NCBI RefSeq assembly: GCF_900156315.1
Contig: NZ_FTNI01000032.1
Coordinates: forward strand, 54,039-118,038
Source: Microbispora rosea
Lineage (GTDB): Bacteria; Actinomycetota; Actinomycetes; Streptosporangiales; Streptosporangiaceae
DNA length: 64,000 nucleotides
Direction of reading: 5' to 3'
In this document: in pieces, positions 57,232-64,000 of the stretch
How positions within the stretch are numbered: the first letter of the stretch is position 1
Layout: every line of letters starts with the position of its first letter
Program-made: the position numbers and the translations under genes
The notes under the pieces: model-generated
What the model was told of the DNA's origin: nothing
Seen by the model: the letters and a program-made list of their open reading frames with translations, nothing else
Databases searched by the model: none

Positions 57232-58689
57232 TCAGGGGCGGAACCAGTGCTGGGGGCGGGGATCGGTGTTCTGCCAGATGTGCTTGATCTCGCGATATTC
57301 GTTGAGCCCGGTCGGGCCGAGCTCCCGGCCGACGCCGGACTGCTTGAACCCGCCCCACTCCGCCTGCGGCACATAGGGGTGGTAGTCGTTGATCCACACG
57401 GTGCCGTGCCGCAGCCGGCCGGCCACCCGCTGCGCCTTGCCCGCGTCCGTCGTCCACACCGCCCCGGCCAGCCCGTAGTCGGTGTCGTTGCCCAGCGCGA
57501 CGGCCTCGTCCTCACCGGAGAACCGCTCCACCGTCAGCACCGGCCCGAACGACTCCTCCCGCACGACCCGCATGCCGCGGTGGCAGCCGTCCAGCACGGT
57601 CGGCGGGAAGAAGTAGCCCGCGCCCTCCAGGCGCCGGCCGCCGCAGCGCAGCGTCGCGCCCTCGGCGATCCCCGCCTCGACGTACGCCTCGACCTTGGCC
57701 AGATGCCCGGCCGAGATCAGCGGGCCGGTCTCGGCCTCGGGGTCGAACGGCCCGCCCAGCCTGATCCGCTCGGCCCGGCGCACCACCGCGTCGACGAACT
57801 CCTCGTGGACGGAGTCCTCCACCAGCAGCCGGGCGCCGGCCGAGCAGACCTGCCCCGAGTGCAGGAACACGGCGGTCACGGCGAAGTCGACCGCGGTGTC
57901 GAAGTCCGCGTCGGCGAACACGATGTTGGGGTTCTTGCCGCCCAGCTCCAGAGCGACGCGCTTGACCGTCTGCGCGGCCGAGGCCATGATCCGGCGCCCG
58001 GTCGCCAGCCCGCCGGTGAACGAGACCATGTCGACGTCCGGGTGCTCGGCCAGCGGCGCGCCCGCCTCCGCACCGGCCCCGAGCACCAGGTTGCCCACGC
58101 CGGGCGGCAGACCCGCCTCCTCCAGCAGCCGCATCAGCAGGATCGCGGTGGACGGCGTCAGCTCGCTCGGCTTGAGCACGAAGGTGTTGCCCGCCGCCAG
58201 TGCGGGCGCCACCTTCCAGGAGGTCTGCAGCAGCGGGTAGTTCCACGGCGTGATCAGGCCGCAGACCCCGACCGGTTCGTACACCACCCGGCTGATCGCG
58301 TCGGTCCGCCCGGTGTCGACCACCCGTCCGGCGTCGGTGCCCGCGATCCCGCCGAAGTAGCGGAAACACCCGATCACGTCGTCGACGTCGTACTCGCTCT
58401 CCACCAGGCGTTTGCCGGTGTCCAGCGACTCCGCCCGCGCGATCTCGGCCTTGTCGCGCTCGAGCAGACCGGCCACGCGCAGCAGCAGCGCCCCGCGCTC
58501 CCGCTCCGGCGTGCGCGGCCACGGGCCCTCGTCGAACGCCTGCCTGGCCGCCGCGATCGCCGCCTCGGTGTCGGCGCGGCCGGCCTCCGCGACGGTGGCC
58601 ACGTGCTGTCCGTCGGCCGGGCAGTGGATCTCGCGCCGGCCGCCCTCGGCCGCGTCGCGCCACTGCCCGCCGATGTGCAGGTCCTTCAT
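57232..58689 (-). CDS. betB: Betaine-aldehyde dehydrogenase
   Basis: A 485-residue NAD(P)-dependent aldehyde dehydrogenase. PWNYPLLQTSWKVAPALAAGNTFVLKPSE is the coenzyme region, VALELGGKNPNIVF holds the general-base Glu, and HSGQVCSAGARLLVEDS the catalytic Cys; EESFGPVLTVERF is also conserved. It lies 1 bp from choline dehydrogenase, the pair that makes glycine betaine from choline. The divergent IclR regulator is the expected controller. Confidence 0.9.
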   Translation of the reverse strand: MKDLHIGGQWRDAAEGGRREIHCPADGQHVATVAEAGRADTEAAIAAARQAFDEGPWPRTPERERGALLLRVAGLLERDKAEIARAESLDTGKRLVESEYDVDDVIGCFRYFGGIAGTDAGRVVDTGRTDAISRVVYEPVGVCGLITPWNYPLLQTSWKVAPALAAGNTFVLKPSELTPSTAILLMRLLEEAGLPPGVGNLVLGAGAEAGAPLAEHPDVDMVSFTGGLATGRRIMASAAQTVKRVALELGGKNPNIVFADADFDTAVDFAVTAVFLHSGQVCSAGARLLVEDSVHEEFVDAVVRRAERIRLGGPFDPEAETGPLISAGHLAKVEAYVEAGIAEGATLRCGGRRLEGAGYFFPPTVLDGCHRGMRVVREESFGPVLTVERFSGEDEAVALGNDTDYGLAGAVWTTDAGKAQRVAGRLRHGTVWINDYHPYVPQAEWGGFKQSGVGRELGPTGLNEYREIKHIWQNTDPRPQHWFRP

Positions 58690-58690
58690 G

Positions 58691-60325
58691 TCAGGCGTCC
58701 TTCCTGTGCCGGTAGAACTCCACCGGCTCGGGGGCCAGGGGAGTGTTACCGAGGATCAGGTCGGCCGCCTTCTCCGCCACCATCATCACGGGCGCGTAGA
58801 TGTTGCCGTTCGTGACGTACGGCATGACCGAGGCGTCCACGACCCGCAGGCCCTCCAGGCCGTGCACCCCCATGGTCAGCGGGTCGACCACGGACATCTC
58901 GTCCACGCCCATCTTCGCGGTGCAGGAGGGGTGCAGTGCGGTCTCGCCGTCCTTCGCCACCCAGTCGAGGATCTGCTCGTCGGTCTCGACCTCCCGGCCG
59001 GGGGACAGCTCGCCGGCGTTGAACGCGTCCATGGCCGGCTGGTTGAGGATGCCGCGGGCCACGCGTACGGCCTCGACCCACTCGCGGCGGTCCTGCTCGG
59101 TGGACAGGTAGTTGAAGCGCAGCGCGGGCTTCACCCGGGGGTCGGCGCTCTTGATCTTCACCGAGCCGCGGGCGTCGGAGTACATCGGCCCGATGTGCAC
59201 CTGGTAGCCGTGGCCGCCGGCCGGAGCGCTGCCGTCGTACCGCACGGCGACGGGCAGGAAGTGGAACATCAGGTTGGGGTAGTCGACGTCCTCGTTGCCG
59301 CGTACGAAGCCGCCGGCCTCGAAGTGGTTGGTCGCGCCGGGACCCTTGCGCAGGAACAGCCACTGGGCGCCGACCATCGGCCGGTTGATCCACTTCATGG
59401 CGGGCTGCATCGACACCGGCTGCTTGCAGGCGTACTGGATGTAGACCTCCAGGTGGTCCTGGAGGTTCTCGCCGACGCCGGGCAGGTCGTGGACCACGTC
59501 CACACCGTGCGCCTTCAGGTGGTCGGCGTCGCCCACGCCGGACAGTTGCAGGAGCTGCGGGGAGTTGATCGCGCCGCCGCAGAGGATGACCTCCCCGGCC
59601 CGCACCCGCTTGCCGTCGAACTCGACGCCGACCGCACGCTTGCCCTCGAACAGGATCTTCGTGACGAACGCCCGGGTCTTGACCGTGAGGTTCGGACGGT
59701 CCGTCACGGGGTGGAGGTAGGCGCGCGCGGCCGACAGGCGGCGCCCGCGGCGCAGGTTGCGGTCGAACGGCGCGAAGCCCTCCTGGCGGTAGCCGTTCAC
59801 GTCGTCGGTCAGCGGGTAGCCCGCCTGCTGCACGGCGTCGAAGAAGGCCGTGAACAGCGGGTTCTTCGCCGGGCCGCGCTCCAGCACCAGCGGCCCGTCG
59901 TGCCCGCGCATCGGGTCCGACGCGTCGGCGGCCAGGCAGGTCTCCATGCGCTTGAAGTACGGCAGGCAGTGCGCGAAGTCCCAGGTCTCCATGCCCGGAT
60001 CGGCGCCCCAGCGCTCGTAGTCCATGGGGTTGCCGCGCTGGAAGATCATGCCGTTGATGCTGCTCGACCCGCCGAGCACCTTCCCCCGGGCGTGGTAGAT
60101 CCGCCGGCCGTTCATGTGCGGCTCGGGTTCGGACTCGTACTTCCAGTCGTAGAACCGGCTGCCGATGGGGAACATCAGCGCGGCCGGCATGTGGATGAAC
60201 ACGTCCCACAGGTAGTCGGGACGGCCCGCCTCCAGCACGAGCACCCGGTTCGAGGGGTCGGCCGAGAGCCGGTTCGCGAGCGCGCTCCCCGCTGATCCAC
60301 CACCGACGATGACAAAGTCATACAT
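58691..60325 (-). CDS. betA: Choline dehydrogenase (GMC oxidoreductase)
   Basis: A 544-residue FAD enzyme. VIVGGGSAGSALANRLSADPSNRVLVLEAG is the FAD motif and YHARGKVLGGSSSINGMIFQRGNPMDYERW is the first GMC signature; GAINSPQLLQLSGVGDADHL is the second. The catalytic His pair lies in HPSCTAKMG and VTNGNIYAPVMMVAEKAADLILG. It oxidises choline to betaine aldehyde at the membrane. GGGAGG is 5 nt before ATG at 60325. It is the first gene of the betA-betB operon. Confidence 0.9.
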   Translation of the reverse strand: MYDFVIVGGGSAGSALANRLSADPSNRVLVLEAGRPDYLWDVFIHMPAALMFPIGSRFYDWKYESEPEPHMNGRRIYHARGKVLGGSSSINGMIFQRGNPMDYERWGADPGMETWDFAHCLPYFKRMETCLAADASDPMRGHDGPLVLERGPAKNPLFTAFFDAVQQAGYPLTDDVNGYRQEGFAPFDRNLRRGRRLSAARAYLHPVTDRPNLTVKTRAFVTKILFEGKRAVGVEFDGKRVRAGEVILCGGAINSPQLLQLSGVGDADHLKAHGVDVVHDLPGVGENLQDHLEVYIQYACKQPVSMQPAMKWINRPMVGAQWLFLRKGPGATNHFEAGGFVRGNEDVDYPNLMFHFLPVAVRYDGSAPAGGHGYQVHIGPMYSDARGSVKIKSADPRVKPALRFNYLSTEQDRREWVEAVRVARGILNQPAMDAFNAGELSPGREVETDEQILDWVAKDGETALHPSCTAKMGVDEMSVVDPLTMGVHGLEGLRVVDASVMPYVTNGNIYAPVMMVAEKAADLILGNTPLAPEPVEFYRHRKDA

Positions 60326-60353
60326 GTCCGCCTCCCGGGCAGGATGATATTGA

Positions 60354-60363
60354 TATGCGCAAT
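60354..60363. promoter_or_regulatory. Candidate IclR site in the betA/iclR gap
   Basis: TATGCGCAAT, reading ATTGCGCATA on the minus strand, resembles GTTGCGTATA at 62887-62896. It lies 29 bp before betA and overlaps the regulator start. A further TTGCG site is at 60369-60382. Confidence 0.35.
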
Positions 60364-61197
60364 AGAGTGCAGCATTCGCAACGTCACGCGCCGGACCCCG
60401 ATCTCGCGGGGACCGACGAAGCCGCCGCGCGGTCCGAGGGGAGCGGCGGCGTCCAGTCGGTGGACCGGGCCGTCACGATCCTGGAGATCCTCAGCCGGCG
60501 CGGCGAGGCCGGCGTGAGCGAGGTCGCCGCGGAGATCGGCGTGCACAAGTCCACCGCGTTCCGGCTTCTCGGCGCCCTCGAAGCGCGCGGCCTGGCGGAG
60601 CAGGCCGAGGACCGCGGCAAGTATCGCCTCGGCTTCGGCGTCGTCCGGCTCGCCGCGGGGGTGGCCGCGCGGCTCGACCTCGTCCAGCAGAGCCGCCCGG
60701 TGTGCCGGAGGCTCGCCGAGGAGATCGGGGAGACCGTCAACATCGCCGTCGCGCGGTCCCATTTCGCCATCAACCTCGACCAGGTGCGCGGCCAGGCGGC
60801 CGTGACCGCGCACAACTGGGTGGGCCAGCCCACGCCCCTGCACGCCACGTCGAGCGGCAAGGTCCTGCTCGCCCACCTCGACGAGCGGCGCCGCGAACGG
60901 CTCATCACCGCCGCCGGGCTGGAGCGCTTCACCCCGGCGACGGTGACCGCCGCCGACGAGCTGCGACGGCAGCTCGACGAGGCGCTGCGGCGGGGCTACG
61001 CGGTCACCGTGGAGGAGTACGAGATCGGGCTGAACGCCATCGCCGCGCCCATCCGCTCCCACGAGGGCGAGGTGGTGGCCGCCGTCAGCGCCTCCGGCCC
61101 GGCCTACCGGTTCAGCGAGGAGCGCATGCACGAGCTCGCGCCCGTGCTCGTCGCGGGCGCCGCGGACATCAGCCACCGTCTCGGCCACGCCGGGTGA
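60355..61197 (+). CDS. IclR-family regulator of choline metabolism
   Basis: A 280-residue regulator. The winged helix-turn-helix is SVDRAVTILEILSRRGEAGVSEVAAEIGVHKSTAFRLLGALEARGLAE, followed by the IclR effector domain (NIAVARSHFAINLDQVRGQAA, TSSGKVLLAHL). AGGA lies 12 nt before ATG at 60355. It is divergent from betA. TTGCG-type sites in the gap and before the Rieske gene suggest that it controls both operons; choline or betaine as ligand is inferred. Confidence 0.85.
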   Translation: MRNRVQHSQRHAPDPDLAGTDEAAARSEGSGGVQSVDRAVTILEILSRRGEAGVSEVAAEIGVHKSTAFRLLGALEARGLAEQAEDRGKYRLGFGVVRLAAGVAARLDLVQQSRPVCRRLAEEIGETVNIAVARSHFAINLDQVRGQAAVTAHNWVGQPTPLHATSSGKVLLAHLDERRRERLITAAGLERFTPATVTAADELRRQLDEALRRGYAVTVEEYEIGLNAIAAPIRSHEGEVVAAVSASGPAYRFSEERMHELAPVLVAGAADISHRLGHAG

Positions 61198-61220
61198 TCC
61201 GGATCGCCGTACGCCCAGTG

Positions 61221-61280
61221 TCGGTGGACCCGGTGTCAGCGGACCCGATATCGGCGGACGCAATGCAGGCGGATCCGGTG
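61221..61280. repeat. Degenerate 15-bp tandem repeat, four units
   Basis: Four adjacent 15-bp units at 61221, 61236, 61251 and 61266 share a core TCGGCGGACCCGGTG pattern with two to five changes each. They lie between the IclR stop and the ferredoxin reductase stop. No gene is called here. Confidence 0.7.
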
Positions 61281-61314
61281 CCGCGAAGACGTCCCCGGTG
61301 GGACGCGGCGGCGC

Positions 61315-62481
61315 TCATCGCGCCCCGGCGGGCTCGTTCACGCGGCGCCGCCACCGGGTGAACGAACGCGGCTGGTCGACGCCGAGCACCGCGACCGTGC
61401 GGCCCTCCCGGCGGTAGACGGCCAGGAAGCGGCGGGACGCGAGGTCGCCCTCCTCGACGCTCACCTCGTCTCCCGGCAGCGTGTGCCCGGCGAACTGCAC
61501 GCGCATGCCGTACTGGTCGGACCACAGGTAGGGCGGCGCGAGGGTGTCCGGCACGGCGGCGCCGCCGGACAGCAGCGTCCGCGCGGCCGTCGCGGGACGC
61601 CGCGCCGCGCCGGTCCAGTGCTCCACGCGAAGGTGGGCGCCGAGAGCGGGGTCGAACCAGGCGGCGCAGTCGCCGACCGCGACGACTCCCGGCATGCTCG
61701 TCGCGCCGCCGGTGTCGCAGACGACGCCGTCGCCGACCCGCACCCCGCTGCCGTCGAGCCACTCCACCACCGGCCGCGCGCCGATGCCGACGAGCACCAC
61801 GTCGGCGTCCAGGCGGCGTCCGTCCTCAAGGAGCACGCCGTCGACGCGGCCTTCGCCCGTCAGGCCGCGTACGGCGGCGCCGCAGATCAGGCGCACCCCG
61901 TGGTCCTCGTGCAGCCCGGCGAGCGCGGCGCCCATCTCGGGCCCGAGCGCGCGGGCGAACGGCGCGGGCGCCGCCTCGACGATCGTCACGTCGAGCCCGA
62001 GTGTGCGCGCGACGCAGGCGACCTCCGCGCCGATGAAGCCCGCCCCGATCACCACGAGCCGCCGGGCGGCGTCGAGATCGGCCCGCAGGGTCGCCGCGTC
62101 CTCGATCGTGCGCAACGTGTGCACCCCGCCGAGATCGCCGCCGAGGGTGCGGGCGACCGCGCCGGTGGCGATCACCACGCCGTCCGCCTCGACCGCGGAG
62201 CCGTCGGCCAGCGCGATCCGCAGCGACCTGCCCTGTTCCAGCCGGGTGGCGGCGACGCCCAGGCGCCAGTCGGCGTCGAGGTCCTCGCCGTCGCCCTCGA
62301 GGGCGAGGTCCGCCGTCGTCATCTGCCCGGCGAGGAACTCCTTGGACAGCGGGGGCCGGTCGTAGGGGCGGTGCGGCTCGGCCCCGACGATCGTCAGGCG
62401 CCCGCCGAAGCCCTGGGCCCGCAGCGCGCGGGCCGTCGACAGCCCGGCGAGCGACGCGCCGACGATAGCGACGGATTTCAC
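61315..62481 (-). CDS. FAD-dependent ferredoxin reductase
   Basis: A 388-residue oxygenase-coupled NADH-ferredoxin reductase. VAIVGASLAGLSTARALRAQGF is the FAD motif, GAEPHRPYDRPPLSKEFL the family signature, and VVIGAGFIGAEVACVARTLGLDV the NAD motif; VVAVGDCAAW binds the flavin ribityl. The start GTG at 62481 has GAGGG 4 nt upstream. The Rieske ferredoxin gene is 17 bp upstream, so the two form an electron chain for a monooxygenase located elsewhere, likely one that demethylates betaine. Confidence 0.88.
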   Translation of the reverse strand: MKSVAIVGASLAGLSTARALRAQGFGGRLTIVGAEPHRPYDRPPLSKEFLAGQMTTADLALEGDGEDLDADWRLGVAATRLEQGRSLRIALADGSAVEADGVVIATGAVARTLGGDLGGVHTLRTIEDAATLRADLDAARRLVVIGAGFIGAEVACVARTLGLDVTIVEAAPAPFARALGPEMGAALAGLHEDHGVRLICGAAVRGLTGEGRVDGVLLEDGRRLDADVVLVGIGARPVVEWLDGSGVRVGDGVVCDTGGATSMPGVVAVGDCAAWFDPALGAHLRVEHWTGAARRPATAARTLLSGGAAVPDTLAPPYLWSDQYGMRVQFAGHTLPGDEVSVEEGDLASRRFLAVYRREGRTVAVLGVDQPRSFTRWRRRVNEPAGAR

Positions 62482-62498
62482 GGCACCCTCACGGTGTC

Positions 62499-62846
62499 TC
62501 AGGCCGAACCGGTGCGGACGCCGGGCGGGAGGTTCGGCGGCAGGTCCGAGGGCACGATGTAAACGGTCTCGTCCTGGACCACCACCTGGTGGGTGCGCAC
62601 CGGCAGCTTCGCGGGAGGAGCGTCCACCCGGCCCGTGCGCAGGTCGAAGCGCGACGCGTGCAGGGGGCACTCCACCTCGCACCCTTCCAGCCACCCGTCC
62701 GCCAGCGACGCGTCCTGGTGCGTGCAGGTGTCGTCCACCGCGTACAGTTCACCGTCCTCTGTGTGGAAGACGGCGATCGGGGGATCTGTCTCGACTCGGA
62801 GGGCCTCACCCCGGGGCAGGGCGGCGAGGGGGCACGCAGGAATCAT
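62499..62846 (-). CDS. Rieske [2Fe-2S] ferredoxin
   Basis: A 115-residue Rieske protein. The two iron-sulfur boxes, CTHQDASL (Cys-X-His) and CPLHASRFDL (Cys-X2-His), are complete. It lacks the large oxygenase domain, so it is a soluble electron carrier. It is co-directional with the reductase and shares a candidate IclR site upstream (62883-62896). No oxygenase alpha subunit is present in the window. Confidence 0.92.
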   Translation of the reverse strand: MIPACPLAALPRGEALRVETDPPIAVFHTEDGELYAVDDTCTHQDASLADGWLEGCEVECPLHASRFDLRTGRVDAPPAKLPVRTHQVVVQDETVYIVPSDLPPNLPPGVRTGSA

Positions 62847-62882
62847 GCGAGGGTTTCCCAGTTTCGTAAGGTGGAACAGGAA

Positions 62883-62896
62883 GCGCTATACGCAAC
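62883..62896. promoter_or_regulatory. Candidate IclR operator before the Rieske gene
   Basis: GCGCTATACGCAAC, or GTTGCGTATAGCGC on the minus strand, lies 37 bp upstream of the Rieske gene start. It shares GTTGCG and AT with the minus-strand sequence GTTGCGAATGCTGC at 60382-60369. Confidence 0.4.
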
Positions 62897-63066
62897 AGAT
62901 TGAGTGGAGATCGCGCCAAAGTCAAGGGGCGACATATCGCCTATGGAGTGATAAGCGCGACTCTGGTCCCTGCGCAGGTGAGGCCCCGTGCCCAGCGCCC
63001 GTAGCCACCGCCCCTGCCGCCGCTGCTGTCGCCCACGCGCCGACTCCCTCGCCGGGTGCCGGAAAG

Positions 63067-63123
63067 GCGTACGGCCCCGCCGCCGGTCGCCGGGAGGGCG
63101 ACGGGGGCGGCGAGGCCGTACGC
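63067..63123. terminator. Long inverted-repeat terminator
   Basis: An 18-bp inverted repeat with one mismatch (63067-63084 and 63106-63123) encloses an inner GTCGCC/GGCGAC pair, so the whole 57 nt can fold as one stem. It lies just beyond the SPW gene stop. There is no T-run, so it may act as a strong hairpin terminator. Confidence 0.6.
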
Positions 63124-63156
63124 GAGGGTGGGTGGGTGAGGGTCGGGCGGTGAGGG

Positions 63157-63501
63157 TCAGGCGGTGACGGTCGTGCGGCCGCGCACCTGCAGGACGGTCA
63201 GCAGGCCGACGACGACGGTGACCGCGCCGGTGATCCAGGCGGTCCACGCCGAGGCGGAGTCGCCGTCGAAGCCGAACGCCCAGGGGGAGACGAACAGCAG
63301 GGCGCCGAACGCCGCGGTCACCCAGGAGCTGGCGCCGCCCGCGCCCAGAATGGACCACAGGGCGGAGACGACGAGCAGGGCGCCGAGGACGAGCAGTGGC
63401 TGCGTGGCCGCCTGGGCGTCGGCCCAGAAGAACGGTGCGAGCACCGCGACCAGCCCGGCGACGAGGGCGACGACGTCGGACAACGATCTCGTGAGATCCA
63501 T
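63157..63501 (-). CDS. SPW-repeat membrane protein
   Basis: A 114-residue membrane protein with four helices in two repeats. The second repeat contains FVSPWAFGFDGDSASAWTAWITG, the SPW family motif; the first reads LAPFFWADAQAATQPLLVLG. The role is unknown. ATG is at 63501 with CGGAGG 6 nt upstream. The palindrome at 63552-63567 lies in its promoter region. Confidence 0.85.
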   Translation of the reverse strand: MDLTRSLSDVVALVAGLVAVLAPFFWADAQAATQPLLVLGALLVVSALWSILGAGGASSWVTAAFGALLFVSPWAFGFDGDSASAWTAWITGAVTVVVGLLTVLQVRGRTTVTA

Positions 63502-63551
63502 CCGTGCCTCCGTACGGGGAGAGGTGACCTATAACCTGACGGTCTGCCTGA

Positions 63552-63567
63552 TTGACCGCCCGGTCAA
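63552..63567. promoter_or_regulatory. TTGACCG/CGGTCAA palindrome
   Basis: A perfect inverted repeat with 7-bp arms and a 2-bp gap, 51 bp upstream of the SPW gene. TTGACC can double as a -35 box, so the palindrome could be a TetR-type operator overlapping the promoter. Confidence 0.4.
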
Positions 63568-63644
63568 CAATCCGCTACGTCAGGATTTCCTAACCCTGTG
63601 TCACCTCGTCCTGGACGGGGCTGGTTCGGCGGGGAACCGCCGGG

Positions 63645-64000
63645 TCAGGACTGGTTGAACAGCGACAGGGTGATGGTGGAGTGGTATTCGCCGGCGGCGA
63701 CGTCGGCGGGGGTGCGCAGGGCGAGGTCGGCGTTGACCTGCGAGGTGCCGATCTCCTCGGCGGAGTCGGCGGAGGAGACCAGCAGTTCCTGGCCCTTCAG
63801 ACCCACCTCGGGGGCTCCGGTGCCGTCGGAGACGACACTGGAGACCGGCTCGCCGGCGGCGACCGCGCCGGTGGAGGAGTCGCTGATCAGGTGCGGCTTC
63901 CAGCCGAGGTATTCGGGGCCGATGGTCTTGGCCGGGTCGTCGGCCGCGACGAACTGGCTGGCCTGGCCGACGACGGCCCAGTACTCGCCGGCGGGGATCT
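63645..64000 (-). CDS. Secreted beta-strand-rich protein, C-terminal fragment
   Basis: The last 117 residues of a gene that continues past the right edge. The fragment contains IPAGEYWAVVGQASQF, LLVSSADSAEEIGTSQVNADL and AAGEYHSTITLSLFNQS at the end. The alternating strands and final GEYxSTITLSLF resemble WxL-type or Ig-like surface domains. The beginning, signal peptide and full length are outside the window, so no function is assigned. Confidence 0.65.
   Translation of the reverse strand, partial: IPAGEYWAVVGQASQFVAADDPAKTIGPEYLGWKPHLISDSSTGAVAAGEPVSSVVSDGTGAPEVGLKGQELLVSSADSAEEIGTSQVNADLALRTPADVAAGEYHSTITLSLFNQS

Larger units (their letters stand above)
62847..63156. other. Gap between the Rieske and SPW-protein genes
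   Basis: This 310-bp region holds a candidate IclR site (62883-62896) near the Rieske promoter and the long terminator hairpin at 63067-63123. The stretch between has no convincing gene. Confidence 0.6.

Overview
This is a very GC-rich actinomycete chromosome segment. It has frequent GTG and TTG starts, stop/start overlaps of the ATGA or GTGA type, several likely leaderless promoters, ergothioneine genes, F420-type and mycothiol-like protein families, and many NarL/LuxR two-component pairs. The gene set resembles Streptosporangiales (Streptosporangiaceae-like); that placement is inferred from protein style, not from a marker gene. No rRNA, tRNA or CRISPR array was seen.

Layout. 1-3.0 kb: start of a PIG-L deacetylase, a divergent GT4 glycosyltransferase, a 31-residue Pro/Arg-rich peptide gene, and a divergent cysteinyl-tRNA synthetase paralogue with altered HIGH and KMSKS motifs. 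These are the same three enzyme families as mycothiol genes MshB, MshA and MshC. 3.1-9.8 kb: DUF427 protein, a VapBC-type toxin-antitoxin pair, an XRE/TPR regulator with a phosphotransferase, a cold-shock protein and a GH13 glucosidase/trehalose-synthase relative. 9.8-17.7 kb: a DUF998 membrane protein that runs through a 12-bp tandem repeat into the convergent gene, a secreted propeller protein, a disulfide-type flavoprotein, malate dehydrogenase, a secreted CBM2-GH6 cellulase behind a perfect CelR/CebR operator, and dapD. 17.8-23.3 kb: ergothioneine genes egtA, egtB, egtC and egtD, with an IS605-type TnpB element lodged between egtA and egtB.

23.3-34.8 kb is signalling and envelope: an orphan histidine kinase, an FtsX-type ABC exporter divergent from a NarL-type kinase/regulator pair, a PPOX protein, a DedA protein, a second kinase/regulator pair whose flanking promoters share a candidate operator, a secreted hydrolase and a membrane protein. 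34.9-46.2 kb is a glycan operon. GmhA, HldE and GmhB should make ADP-D-glycero-D-manno-heptose, and two GT9 heptosyltransferase-like enzymes, other glycosyltransferases, a UDP-glucuronate-decarboxylase-like enzyme and a carbamoyltransferase accompany them. This predicts a carbamoylated heptose-containing surface glycan or metabolite in a Gram-positive organism.

46.3-57.2 kb is accessory: a broken SnoaL-like gene, TetR with a short-chain dehydrogenase, a lactate-monooxygenase-type flavoenzyme facing a large LuxR/NB-ARC regulator, a carboxymuconolactone-decarboxylase-like protein, a DUF6461-like protein, MerR, a Mut7-C protein, MarR and a hydrolase. 57.2-62.9 kb is choline oxidation (betA, betB) with a divergent IclR regulator, a ferredoxin reductase and a Rieske ferredoxin. 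63-64 kb holds an SPW-repeat membrane protein and the end of a secreted beta-strand-rich protein.
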